A stretch of 64,000 bases of DNA. Origin: Oscarella lobularis. Its lineage: Eukaryota; Porifera; Homoscleromorpha; Homosclerophorida; Oscarellidae. The notes beneath the pieces were generated by a model. The model saw only the letters and a program-made list of their open reading frames with translations. It had not been told where the DNA came from and made no database searches. The stretch is taken from contig NC_089180.1 of assembly GCF_947507565.1 (NCBI RefSeq), positions 2,356,001 to 2,420,000 of the forward strand. Reading direction: 5' to 3'. Of the stretch, positions 8,957 to 19,606 are shown piece by piece; position 1 is the first letter of the stretch; every line of letters starts with the position of its first letter. The position numbers were made by a program, and so were the translations under genes.

Positions 8957-10470
8957 ATATTTTTAAAGCGAAAGGGCTAAACCTACGTTTTCGCCCACTC
9001 GCGGTAAGTTTTTCTAATAGTTCTGGCAGAATGAGAGTGATTAAGTTTTTTCAAATAGTGACGTCGAAGTATCTTGATATTGTCTCTGAAATAGGGGTTA
9101 TCCAAATCATCAAATGGAATAAGATTGGTCAAGCACTGTATTTAATTAGTAAAGTAGTAAGGTTTGTGACATGTTTTCCCACCGCCGTAAGTCCAATGAT
9201 TCTGAACAACTTCCTGTCATTCTTGAGAAATGGGTCAAGAAAGAAGAACACGCACACTTCAAACGGTTGCTTAGGGTTTGTGCCAAGGTAAATATTGATG
9301 GAGAGGTTAAACGAAGATTTCAGCATATGAGTGACGAGCAGGAGGCTTTACAATGATATTCTCGGTTAGTACAGAATGTACTACCGTACTTTGTAGTGAT
9401 TCTCCTTGCCGTATGTCTGACCACCACACAGCCTCTGAGGCTTTCGCGCCAAAACGACAGCATCTCCGACCTTCAAGCTCTCTCGTACGAGAAAAGACGA
9501 TTAGACGTGCAGCAAACCCCCGATGGGAACCGCGACACGCCCAGGGGCCGGATCGTCACCTAGAATCGACGATCGCTAGCCTACACAAACCGCACTGCTT
9601 GCAAGAAGCACCGACCCGATCAAAGTCGTCTAATCGCTCTAATAGTAGCGACGGCGGGGCTTTTTGATAGCGCAGGCAAGAGCAAGAAGATCGCGCGATT
9701 GGCCACCGAATATACTCACCCGTCTCTTGCAGCGCGTGCAAACGCTTTTGACATCATTGGGTATGTCAGGACACGACTTTATACAGGTTGTTTTACTTCT
9801 TAGATTTTAAAATTTCTTCACAAAAGATAAATACCCTAATCAAAGCGCTTTTGTAGGGGCCAATAGCACGCAAATCAATGTAGTTGCCATCTCTTTACGT
9901 TTTCCAAAAAATTCATTTCTAAACAAAGTCAATAAAAAGATACAGGAGAATAAGTATTTTTATCATATTGCTTCAATCATGCATGCTTCACAAACAAATG
10001 CCTACCAGTACTCACAAAATGCAGCTTGAAAAAAAAGTTCGGGAATAAAACGCTCCTGCCATCCGCCCATATGGATTTAATTACTTTTCTTGTTTCACTC
10101 ATCTATACATATACTGTAAATTCAAGGCTATCTCTCGTTTTCCTTTTTTCTCTTAGTGCACCTTTTCTTTTAATGTATCATATAAATTGCTTTATGGGCA
10201 AAATCTTGTTCCTTTTTTCATAAAAAATTTTTTGAGATAGCCCTGGGATGACGTTTCTCCTCTCCCTCGTCTTCCCCAAATACGCTGGTCAATGAAAATG
10301 TAATTAAAAAACGTTCGAGTTCTCTTTTTCTCAATTGACTCAGCTAGATCCTCTTCCCCTTTTTCCGTGTCTAATAACGGTTTTATCCCAGCCGAGGGCC
10401 AACAAGGCATAAGATAAACAAACAAACGATTGATTTTTTACTTTATGGCTTAGTCTTCTTTGGCCCCTAC
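8957..10470. other. No supported gene
   Basis: Short frames such as 9171-9356 (a charged helical stretch EKWVKKEEHAHFKRLL) and 9353-9667 show no recognised domain. The stretch after 9,790 is AT-rich and looks noncoding. Confidence 0.45.
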
Positions 10471-10740
10471 TTAAAATGATTTCCTCTCCGCCCTGTGTGT
10501 GCGAAAAACCATCTTCAAAACTTGGTTGAAACGCTCCACCCTGCCATTGGCTTGCGGGTGGTAAAATGGGGTGGTAACATTACAGATCCCGCATGACCGA
10601 AGTTTCTGCCGAACAAAATTGCGGGCCGTAGTCGGTGGTAATTTCCTCCGGAAGACCAAAACGAACGAAGAGATCTTGCAACGCTGTGACAACGTCGCTA
10701 GATCAAAAGCGATGACCGGGAATAACTTTGGGTCATTTCG
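10471..10740 (-). pseudogene. Ty3/gypsy integrase core fragment
   Basis: One minus frame gives FVRFGLPEEITTDYGPQFCS (the second Asp motif of the rve core); another gives FYHPQANGRVERFNQVLK (the motif with the catalytic Glu). They overlap by a frameshift near 10,590. Only about 80 residues of the core remain. Sequence context does not link it to the other gypsy scraps in this window. Confidence 0.8.
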
Positions 10741-10935
10741 AGTGAAGGTTCAGTTGTAATTAATAACACAAGTGACGTGGCCTCCCCTTGATACTTGATA
10801 CGCTTCTCGTTGTTTTGTTGAAGAGCCGCGGCGCCGTTAGTAGAATAGCTCTGTGGAAGGCATCCCGGACGTTGAGGGTTAATGATTGAAACGTCGAAAA
10901 GGAGCTTCTTGCCGTCGTGATAGTCGTAAACGCTG

Positions 10936-11405
10936 ATGTCTAGAAGCGCTAAACAGAACACTCCAAGACCTGCAACACAACGAGCAACTGATGGGAGGAC
11001 TACTTTTGGTACTTGCAGGTGACTTCCGACAAACACTTCCCATAATTAAACGTGAAATGCGAGTTCACAGATTTCACGACGTTCATGCAGGTCAATACGC
11101 TGATCTCCTCATCCGAATAGAAGACGGGAAAATTCCACCTAACCCCGCTAATGGCCTTATCAAAATACCCTGCGGAAATCTGGTCGACACCCTAGAAAAG
11201 CTCCAAAAAAGCGTCTCTCCAGATATTTTCCAGAATTTTTTCGATGTCGATTGGCTTTCCGAACGCGCAATTTTAGCACCAACGAATCAAAGTGTTCAGC
11301 TTATCAACGAATCTCTCTTAGACCAAATACCAACCGAGGAACAAATCTACCTATCCATAGACCACTACCGAAATCGACGACGACGTTCAACACATCCTAT
11401 ACAAA
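10936..11405 (+). pseudogene. Helitron PIF1-type helicase fragment
   Basis: The frame begins LEALNRTLQDLQHNEQLMGG, then LLLVLAGDFRQTLPIIKR, which is the motif III region of Helitron helicases. It jumps straight to EMRVHRFHD, so about 30 residues normally between these blocks are deleted in frame. WLSERAILAPTNQS and LLDQIP follow before the frame degrades into a TATG microsatellite (11405-11435). Nucleotide-binding motifs I and II are missing. Confidence 0.8.
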
Positions 11406-11597
11406 AATGTATATGTATGTATGTATGTATGATTTACATACATTGATAAAATATCTTTAGAATGAGCTTGAACAATAGGCAAACCTTACTTCAAAACGTG
11501 ATGCCTAAGCTCAAAATTTCCTAAACAGGCGCAGCCAGTAAAAAGATGCGCCCGTACTGCACAAAAAGTATAAATTAATGCAACTAAAAACAGCTGT

Positions 11598-12220
11598 TTA
11601 ATTAAATGTACTCTCTTTAACTTCACGTGGAGAAAGAACAATTGAGTTTGAGCCGTCGTTAGTCTGGATAGCTTGGCTAAAGCACTCAATGGCTTCATCA
11701 AACATTCCCTCTTCAAATTTGCAGAAACCAAGACAAATAAGTCCTAAAGCAAGTGCAGAAAATAAAAGAAAAACCATGTCAATTAATGCAGACTCGTCTA
11801 CTTATACACGTACCTGTCACGGCTTTTGCAGTATCACTACGCAAAGACGACAGAGACTGAAGAAACTTGACGTGATCTTCGTATTTTTTCCGCTGACCGC
11901 TTTCCTGTAGAACGGATCCCAATTGCACATACGCTACATTTGAGCGTTGTGGGAAAGACGATGAGAGGAGCAGGGAAACGAACTTCGCAGCTATTTTCCG
12001 GCCTCCGAAGACAGGATGTGGGCAAAGACGTTCGAAGCATTGGCGGAACAAAATACGCATCCGCAACTGGTGTAATGATATCAAGCAGCTGGAAAAGACG
12101 CATGATAAGCCCATTTTCAGCGTGAATTTGCTCCGAACTAGAATCGTCTTGACAAGCAGTTTTGGCCCGCATCTGTCTTAGACGATAGGCTAAAAGCTTG
12201 TCTGGTGACAGTCGTCGCAA
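11598..12220 (-). CDS. TPR-containing protein, last exons
   Basis: The last exon (11743-11598) encodes a canonical tetratricopeptide helix pair (LICLGFCKFEEGMFDEAIEC, FSQAIQTND) and a stop. A 70-bp intron (11813-11744, gtacgt...ctttag) precedes it. The upstream exon (12220-11814) encodes helical repeats (NVAYVQLGSVLQESGQ, HVKFLQSLSSLRSDTAK). A 1-base frame change near 12,060 splits this exon; it could be a true lesion, an unseen short intron or an assembly error. The upstream acceptor (ggtaaag at 12221) shows more 5' exons. Partner and pathway unknown; TPRs mediate protein binding. Confidence 0.55.
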
Positions 12221-12302
12221 CTTTACCGATAAAGAGGAAGGTGAGTTAGCTTCTTTCCTTACTAGAAGTGCGAAAGTGGGCTGCGGGCGAACAATAAAAC
12301 AG

Positions 12303-14017
12303 GTAATTGCTCGTGCTTAATTAAAATAAAATATATTTTTATCTAAGCGTATAGGCACTAGCTGTAGCCCAAGAAATTTTGGCCGCAAACGGAATTGTGA
12401 AGGATAGTATCACGCATGGATGGTTTGAAAAATTTCAGAAGAGACATCCTGAACTTGTACTAAAAACTGCTGAATCGCTGTCGAAAGCGAGATTAACTGC
12501 CACAAAGAGAACTGTCTTGGACAAGTATTACGACACGCTTTTTGCCCTTCTTGAAGAAAATGATATCATGAACGAGCCAGGCCGAATTTTCAATTTTGAC
12601 GAAACTCCTATACCGCTGGAATTCAAACCTCCTAAAATTATAGCAAGAAAAGGACAGAGACATGTGTTTTCCGTCACTTCTGGAGACAAAACACAAATAT
12701 CTGTTTTAGCTTGTGTTTGCGCTTCTGGATTTGCTTTGCCACCTCACATACTTTTCAAGAAAAGTTTTGGTTGGAATGAGAGATTGGTAGAAGGACAGGT
12801 ACCGGATTCGAGGTACACTGTTACTGATTCAGGATGGAGCACTAGTGCGGTTTTGAAGGATGGTTTTTTGAGCTTTTTCTTGCCTACGCTCCAGCAAAGC
12901 GACCGTTATTGCTAATAATGGATGGTCACTCAACTCACTACAATCCGGCGGTTATTAAAACTGCAGCACAAGAAGGGATTATTTTATTTCTGTTGCCTCC
13001 AAGCACAACGCATTTGACCCAGCCTTTAGACAGAAGCGTATTCCACGCACTGAAAGCTCATTGGACAACAGCCTGTCACAATTTCAGTACAAGAACGGGA
13101 GGGAAGTTTGTCACTAAGACAAATTTTAATTTTGTCTTTGCTGAAGCTTGGAAAAGTGCGATGAATGTTGGCAACATTTCTTCGTCCTTTAAGATGACGG
13201 GCATCTATCCTTTCAACAGACAGGCAATTGCGCTTGCCGAGGATAGCGTGGAACAACGTGCAGAAGCAGCGAAAAATCCTGCCATACGATTTCTTCCAAT
13301 ACTCACGCCTATCCCTGAACACCGTCGAAGATCAGCCTCACCTCTTCCAGTTTCAATTCAGGATTTTTCAAGCCCTGATAAATCTTCGTCAGTTAGCATT
13401 TTGGAAGAGCCTCGATTCACAACGTCGGAAGAGAAACGATTCCAACGTCTAGAGGAGGGATACAACCTGAGCGATCCCAGATATTCTGAGTGGATTCGGC
13501 TAAATCATCCTAGCAAATCTATCACTGCTTCAGCTTTGCCGCTGTCTATTGTGGGCAAACCTATCAAAGTAAAATTCATCTCTCCGCAGAAGCAACGACT
13601 AGAAGCGAGAACGAGATTGACTAATTTGTACGCTACTTCAAGTCTATGGACCTTACTTTCTAATTACCGTATTACTTCTAGTGCATCCAGCATTCCTCCT
13701 CCTCCTCCAGAACGCGAGAAAAACTCAGCTGCCAAAGTTCTTACAAGCTCTTCTGTTGTGGAAGATATTCGGATGAAAGAGAGAAAAAAAGACGAAGCTG
13801 CTGAAAGAAAGAAGCAGAAGGAGATCCTTAGGGTCACCAGACAAAAGGAAAAAGCTGAAAAGGAAAGGAAGAAAATTCAGAAGCTGAAAGGTATTAATAA
13901 ACAATGAATTTTTTTGTCTTATTTGAGATTTTTGATAAACCGTTCCAGAAAAATTACCGAGGGCTTCTGAAAGACCAGTCAGAGCAGCCAGGAAGAAGAG
14001 ATCAGATAACGAAGACA
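12303..14017 (+). pseudogene. pogo/jerky-type (DDE_1) transposase gene, spliced, one frameshift
   Basis: After an intron (12303-12354) the frame shows the CENP-B-like DNA-binding tail (THGWFEKFQKRHPELVLKTA), then FNFDETPIPL (first Asp). A frameshift in a T-rich run at about 12,870-12,885 leads to PLLLIMDGHSTHYNP (second Asp) and LPPSTTHLTQPLDRSVF (third Asp), then MTGIYPFNR. The C-terminus is a charged coiled coil. A 58-bp intron (13891-13948) with good signals and an exon (13949-14017, ending before gtgagt) would add a basic RAARKKRSD segment, a likely nuclear signal. All three catalytic Asp are kept. The T-run break could also be an assembly error. Confidence 0.8.
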
Positions 14018-14023
14018 GTGAGT

Positions 14024-15134
14024 TTATGTTTTACTAGTTTAAGTGCAAGAAAGAGAAACTTCTTTAGTTGTTAGGCAAGCCTTTTCGATAGAAGTAAGAT
14101 TATCAAATCAAAATTTGCCTTCAGACCAATATATCAGCAAATATTTAGTTTTAAAATTGTTTGGAGCTTTTAACAATGTATTTATCAATGCTAGCGGCCT
14201 CGAAGCGACAGTTTGGGTCTGCTCGACGGATTCATCGTAGTACGTACTCGAACAAAGGAGGCTAAATGGCTAAAGACCGTACGTCCAGGATATGGCCCTC
14301 CCATTTTTGTACTTGATGGCTACAAAACGATCTAATTGCTGTGTACTCCTAGCGACAATGATAAAAGAAGACTGTGTGAACGATTTGGCTGCGTTTGAAT
14401 GCTTAGGCACTAGTTGGCTGTACAAAACTTGTGTTCCGATCTAGAGCACGCTACCCTTCCTTACTCAATCGGCGATATCTCAGCGAGAATGCAATATCCG
14501 ACAATCGCATCAATTTAGCGAGATAGAAGAGGCTTTAGGCTTTAAAACGGTATATAGAACGTCTCTGTGCGATAAAAACTGACGGAGTTAGAGAGCCTGT
14601 TCCAAAGCGCATGGGCGTGTTCGAAAGGGAGATGACGTGACTCCTCCCTCTTCTAACTTCGCTTACTCCTGTAAAACGCAACAAAACAAGCTGCAATTTT
14701 ACAACGAGTTTCTCGAGTTATTTTGCCACACTTTTGCTTTTAACTGTTTTGACGGTAGTCTGTTCTAAAGGGTAAACCGCTTGTTCCAAAGTTGATGTGT
14801 TCCAAACTAGATACGGGACTCTATCCTTCTTGTCCGTCGGGCACGAGAGCGGCGACGTCGTGGCCGGATGGCGCATTGAACGTCCGCTCGTGTTTGCCTC
14901 GGGGAACTCTGTCTTCACGTATGACGACGCGGTATTCGGGCATTGTTGGCATTCGTTGCTCGAGTGCAGTTTTAAAACGCGCACGTGATCGATGTTTTCC
15001 TGAAGCATGTCTTGAAGGCGAAGGGTTGTCTGCCTATTTGCAACGAGAGTCTGGCGTCGGCTTGTTGTCCCCTCGATCGTCTATGAAGTAAATCTGAACG
15101 AACTGGGGTCGCTGCTGCAATGTGAAGCCAAGAA
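14024..15134. other. No supported gene
   Basis: Frames of about 60-100 codons on both strands near 14.7-15.1 kb overlap one another and show no domain. A downstream exon of the pogo/jerky gene may lie here but I cannot place it. Confidence 0.4.
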
Positions 15135-15440
15135 AATTGCAGAGCAACGCAGCTTCAAAAGGTTGGTTTCAAAATTTCAAGAAGTGCCATAAGATTTCTC
15201 ATTTTTGCGTTAGTGGGGAGTCAGCTGATGTCCCTGAGTTTAGTGAAGGACTGGCATGATAGACTGGAGACTTAATCAAGGATACGATCTTTGCGATGTC
15301 TGGAATGCTGATGAAAGAGCTTCCTTTTACAGAGTTTTACCGAACAAATCTCTATCGGAAAAGGGAAAGCAATGCAAAGGAGGCGAGCTCTCTAAGAAGA
15401 GAAAAGCGGCTGTGCTCTTTGCAAATGCTGCAGGGGGAAA
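15135..15440 (+). pseudogene. Tigger/pogo transposase fragment
   Basis: The first block is ASKGWFQNFKKCH then VSGESADVPEFS, the CENP-B domain end. A TGA-TAG pair and a frame slip near 15,257 follow, then DVWNADERASFYRVLPNKSL and LSEKGKQCKGGELSKKRKAA. The usual NADETG has become NADERA next to the first catalytic Asp. The second and third Asp blocks are absent. Confidence 0.75.
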
Positions 15441-15449
15441 TGCCTTCTA

Positions 15450-15532
15450 CCGTAGGCGCTGGTTGTTAAGCGCCGGCGCTTATAAGTCTGGGTTACAGCG
15501 GATTGGGCGCTTAACAGACCACCAGCGCTTAA
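15450..15532. repeat. Imperfect inverted repeats built on AGCGCT/GCGCTTAAC
   Basis: ggcgctggttgttaagcgcc near 15452 can pair with gggcgcttaacagaccacca near 15506, with extra copies of gcgcttaacag between and after. It directly follows the Tigger scrap and may be a small palindromic element inserted in it. Confidence 0.55.
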
Positions 15533-16297
15533 CAGCAAGGTGATACAGCGCGCTAGTCTTCTAACGCGCTTTTAACGCTATATGAGAATGGGAACCCTCG
15601 CTAGTACGCTCTTAGAAGCGTTGTGAGAGGCCATCACATCTACAAAGAAATTTGGCTTCCGTTTGTGGGAGAGCGATTTATTACAAATATTTCAGGGCCT
15701 CCCGTAAACTCGAATAAATAGTGAACTACAGCCGAAATTATTATAGCGACACGCAATGAAATGTGATGCTTACGCTCGCCTGGCAATTTGCAAGACTTTC
15801 TAGCCGTTTCTAGCTTCTTTGGGCTAGCGAGCGTTTCACTTTTACTACAGTTCTAGATGAAATCTCACAAAAACTCTGCACGCGTGATATTTTATCGATC
15901 ATGCGTGAGAGCGTGGGTTAATGGCTGTATACGTGAGTCTCACGCAAATGCGTGAGACTTGGTGGGTCTGATTATTGTCACTGTGAGTGGTTCACCTTTT
16001 CGATTATAGAGTTTTGGAATTTTTGCTGGAGAAGGAAAGTCGCAATCCTCGTCAACGATCACAGGAAGACTTTTGAGATGAACGCAAAACTCCTTGTTGG
16101 TACAAACGGCTTTCTTAGTTTGACAGCAGATGCAGGGGCGTCGCGTTGATTTTTCGCTTGGCCCGGCTGGTAAAAAAAGTTTGCGCCCGCGAAAAAATTT
16201 TTTGGACCACGCCCACTTCTGCAATTTGGTTGTATTGACATAGAAACTTATCAACATCAACATCACAATAGAACCTTATCAACGTCAATATAGAACT

Positions 16298-16576
16298 TTA
16301 AACAAATTGACCAAACTGTTGCAGTCGGACTTCTCTCTGACCAACAAATTCATTGCCGACGGCGCCGAGGTCGATCGAATCCGCTTTCTCCTTATTGATA
16401 CTTAAAATCATAATATGATTGAGGCGACTTTGCGACATCGTGCTCCTAAGGTAAGTTTTGAGCCTTCTCATTGCCGAAAAACTCCGCTCGCTTGCAGCAT
16501 TTGTCGCCGGCATAATTAGTATAAGCCGGAGAAGACGGCATATTTCGCTAAAGAATGATCGCTGCGCAGGCGTCAT
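16298..16576 (-). pseudogene. hAT transposase C-terminal dimerisation segment
   Basis: IMPATNAASERSFSAMRRLK followed by TYLRSTMSQSRLNHIMIL is the hAT dimerisation motif (A-x-E-R-x-FS then RSxMxxxRL). No catalytic core is readable on its 5' side (higher coordinates). It is a short remnant, different in sequence from the hAT pieces at 26.7 and 40-43 kb. Confidence 0.85.
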
Positions 16577-16699
16577 CTCTCGTACGGCTTTTATGCACTC
16601 CTTCAGACTGATAGAATGTCCCTCGGCAAAATATAGACTGAGACTTTCTAATTGCGTGCAAAGCGACGTCCAATCGAAGTCGTCGCCGACACATCTTGA

Positions 16700-17714
16700 G
16701 CTTGATTAAGATTAGGATAAGTCCCACGTAAAAAATGGTCTGTCAATTTTCTTTACCTACCGGTAAGTTTTTCTTTTTCTAGTTTTTGTATAAATTGTCA
16801 AAGTTTTGGAGCCTTGAAATTCCATTCTTGAGTAAATTTGCGATAAGTTTCGTTTCCAGTTGATTGAATCCAGGTGTCTACTCGGTCAAACGACGACGTT
16901 CGAACGTTGTAAATGGAATCATTGCTGTAATAACGACGAGGAGTACGAGCGTGAAATTAAAGCGACTCTGTGCCAGTGCACTGGGAAAGATTTTGAATGG
17001 TTAGGAGGATGACATCACGAGAACGAGGAATTTCCAAGCGCATTTTTTACAGTGACTACGGATATACCGAGAGTTCCTCAGCGTGCGTCCAGTGTCCCGG
17101 TCTATCTCCGTGAGATCCGGCTGAGGATTGCAAAGGGAAGACTTACAACAAAACCAAAGGGTATCTGTGAATTTTATGTCAGAACTTCTAAATAGTGGGT
17201 CGCCGACTCTTCTCTCTATCTTCTCTCTATCTCTCAAGATACTGAAAAGTCGCCGGTGATAAATGTGTTGGGGGCAAAGTGGACGCTTACATTCCTCAAG
17301 AGCTCCAGTGTCCTGCTATTCCAACTGAATGTTTTTTTTGTAGCTCCAGGCGGACTTGACTTTGATTCAGACATTTCGAAGAGTGGGCGTTCCTGTAACA
17401 CAGTATGACGTCAGCGATCTCACGTACGATCAAAATAAGAGCTAATCACAAGTAGGGAGTTGTTTTGGTAAGGTGAAACCGTGTTTTTAACTATTTCAAA
17501 ACCACTGAAGGCCAAAACGAGGTCAAAACCAAAGCGAAAACGTAAAAAACGACGCAGAACGTAGTGCGTTAGGAGAGTAGGTGTGCGTAAACGTTATTAC
17601 GGGACACTAAAGTGGCTTCGCGGGTATAAATTTGAATGAAAGTGAGCATGCGCAATAAGCGCAAATTTTGGTATTCAAAAACAGTGAACTTGGTGACCAA
17701 AAAGCGTCCACTTC
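16700..17714. other. No certain gene; Cys-rich frames on both strands
   Basis: A plus frame after an acceptor at 16859 reads Cys-rich (CLLGQTTTFERCKWNHCCNN), and a minus frame at 17237-17001 contains FCCKSSLCNPQ, like the end of a Ly6/three-finger fold. They are about 140 bp apart on opposite strands, and neither has the full Cys pattern. I do not call a gene. Confidence 0.25.
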
Positions 17715-18170
17715 TCAAAGCGAAAGGGTTGATTAAAGGTGCCATCTCGTCGCAACCGGTTCTGCGGTTTTACGATCTCAAACAGCCTCTTTCTCTTCAA
17801 TGTAATGCCTCGGACACGGGTCTCGGCTCGGCGCTTTTCTAGAATAGCGAACCAAATGCCTATGCCAGCGCCGCGTTGACACAATCGCAGCACGCTTACA
17901 CGCGAATCAAAAAGGAACTCTTGGCGATTGTGTTCGGTCTTGAACATTTTCATCAGCACAGGTACCTGTCGATTGGTGCACATTCAGTCTGATCTCAAGC
18001 CACTGCATGAAAACCATTATCTGAAAGCCCCTTCACAACGCTCCGCGTTGTTTGCAGCGTTTTCTTCTTCATGTACTAGCTATGACGCTCATGTTGAGTA
18101 TTGCAAGGGTTGCAAGGGTTCCGAGCTGCACCTGGCGGACACCGTCGCGCGCGCTCTCCTTCGTTATCGT
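17715..18170 (+). pseudogene. Ty3/gypsy RNase H fragment
   Basis: GAISSQPVLRFYDLKQPLSL then QCNASDTGLGSALF is the RNase H start; the usual first catalytic Asp (CDAS) is Asn. After a TAG the frame continues NAYASAALTQSQHAYTRIKK and ELLAIVFGLEHFHQH. A slip near 17,955 leads to VHIQSDLKPLHENHY and, near the end, GSELHLADTVARALL. Several breaks make it inactive. Short duplication tgcaagggt occurs twice at 18103-18120. Confidence 0.85.
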
Positions 18171-18657
18171 TTTCTAATAATAACTAGCAAGAGGGACTGC
18201 CTTTTTCTGATGATCCGCTCTTTTTTCTGATGATCCGGTCTTGTGCATGGCGGAGTTTAAACGGCAGGTAACCAACAGCGAAACGAAGAGAATTCTCTAC
18301 TTCTGGCGTAAAATGCGGACTGCCTATATATTTTCCTTCGGTACTGGAGCAACAGCGGAGGATTTCACTGGAAGTTTGCTTAGTCTATGGAAGTATAAGT
18401 AATCAAATAATTTTGGTTTACTGTTTGCTTTAGAAGCGGGTCGCTGAGACTCGGAAACGCGTCCACCGTGCACGATCAATTGTAAACGAGCCAAGTAGCT
18501 TTCTTTTTCGCCGTCCGGCTGACATTTAATTAATGACGGTTTTGTTGTCGCTGCTCAACGCCGGGTTGAAGTGCAGGTAGGAGAAGTGAGTCGTCGTCCC
18601 CGATTTTATTTTCACATTAAACGAGGAAGGATTGCTAATCATTCAAACAACCTTTAG
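18171..18657. other. No supported gene
   Basis: A direct repeat of ctttttctgatgatccgctc-like sequence at about 18200 and 18219 is the only visible structure. Confidence 0.45.
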
Positions 18658-18849
18658 CTAGCTAGCGAGATTCGGGTGATCGCCTTGCGTGTAGCAGAAC
18701 GTGACGGTGCTGTTGTAGTCACTGACGGCACGTAAAGTTCGGATCTTGATCTTGACGAGACCGTCGGCTTCTTTTACGGCTACAGTAGATACATCACGTG
18801 AACGCTGACGATATCCACATATATGTTTAACGAAACCGCTAATTTTCAC
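18658..18849 (-). CDS. Short frame resembling part of a Calx-beta-like extracellular repeat
   Basis: The frame reads VSTVAVKEADGLVKIKIRTL and SDYNSTVTFCYTQGDHPNLA. The E-x-DG...V-x-I...V-x-F-x-Y-x-T order is like a Calx-beta strand pair. It is short, lacks a clear start and ends at TAG. Low certainty. Confidence 0.25.
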   Translation of the reverse strand: MKISGFVKHICGYRQRSRDVSTVAVKEADGLVKIKIRTLRAVSDYNSTVTFCYTQGDHPNLAS

Positions 18850-19040
18850 CAGTTTTGGCGATCTGAAGGTGAACTACTGGTAGTTCAAAAACAGATAGTG
18901 CAAAAAACAGATAGCATTTCAATCTTTCGAAATTCTGCAAAAAAGATTTTGTACAGTAATCCCGGCCGGGCGGAGCATGATGTCACACAACACTATAGCA
19001 GAGCGCTCGGTTCAAATAAAGTCGAAATACAGACATTATA

Positions 19041-19606
19041 CAGTAGAACCTCTCAATAGCGGACACTTTGGGGACCACGTTTTCTGTCCGCTATAGAAAA
19101 GTTGTCCGCTCTTAGAGCGCTTGCTATTTTGTTTACTTATCTTTTTACTTTTCTTACAACAAGTACGAGAAGTAATCTGAAACACTTTTCTGCTTTGTTT
19201 TTTTAACTCGTACAGGCAATATGATCTACACAAGAAGCGACCATGTTTGATTCGTCGTAACAGCCTTTGCTTTTTAAAAACTATTCAACATCCTCGAGGC
19301 TCGTCATTTTTTAAGGCGAGATGTAATAAAGGAACGGTTTGAATTACAGCCAGCCGAGTTAATCGAGGAAGAGGGTATGGGCTTGGACCTACTCTCTCTA
19401 CGGTCCGGCAGCATTCTTGCAGCCAGTTGCGCATGTGATAGAAAAACTTTGCTAGATGAGTTTGATTTAACTAGCCTCAAGGCTTGCTTAATTAATGTGC
19501 TTGCCTTGTCGTAAGAGATATTTGTGTCTCTTTGGAGGAGAAAATTTGTTTTGTCTTTAACAATGAGGTCAACAATCACGAATAATTCTTTTTTGGAGTA
19601 CAAATG
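19041..19606 (-). mobile_element. Tigger deletion derivative (copy 2), left end lost
   Basis: The sequence from 19041 (CAGTAGAACCTCTCAATAGC, TA just outside) matches, in reverse, the right end of the complete Tigger at 53.6 kb. It continues into the transposase C-terminus (EDVE, KSKGCYDE), then at about 19,315 jumps to HIRAN-gene sequence matching 51.3-51.6 kb. The join has short ATGA(C)GAG homology, so about 1.8 kb between has been deleted. Homology stops at ggagtacaaatg, about 145 bp short of the left end, where Helitron sequence begins. Confidence 0.8.

Noticed and set aside
17001..17237. FCCKSSLCNPQ, like a three-finger (Ly6 or toxin-type) fold end
   Set aside because: Only the final Cys motif fits; the earlier Cys pattern and signal peptide are missing, and an opposite-strand Cys-rich frame nearby weakens it further.
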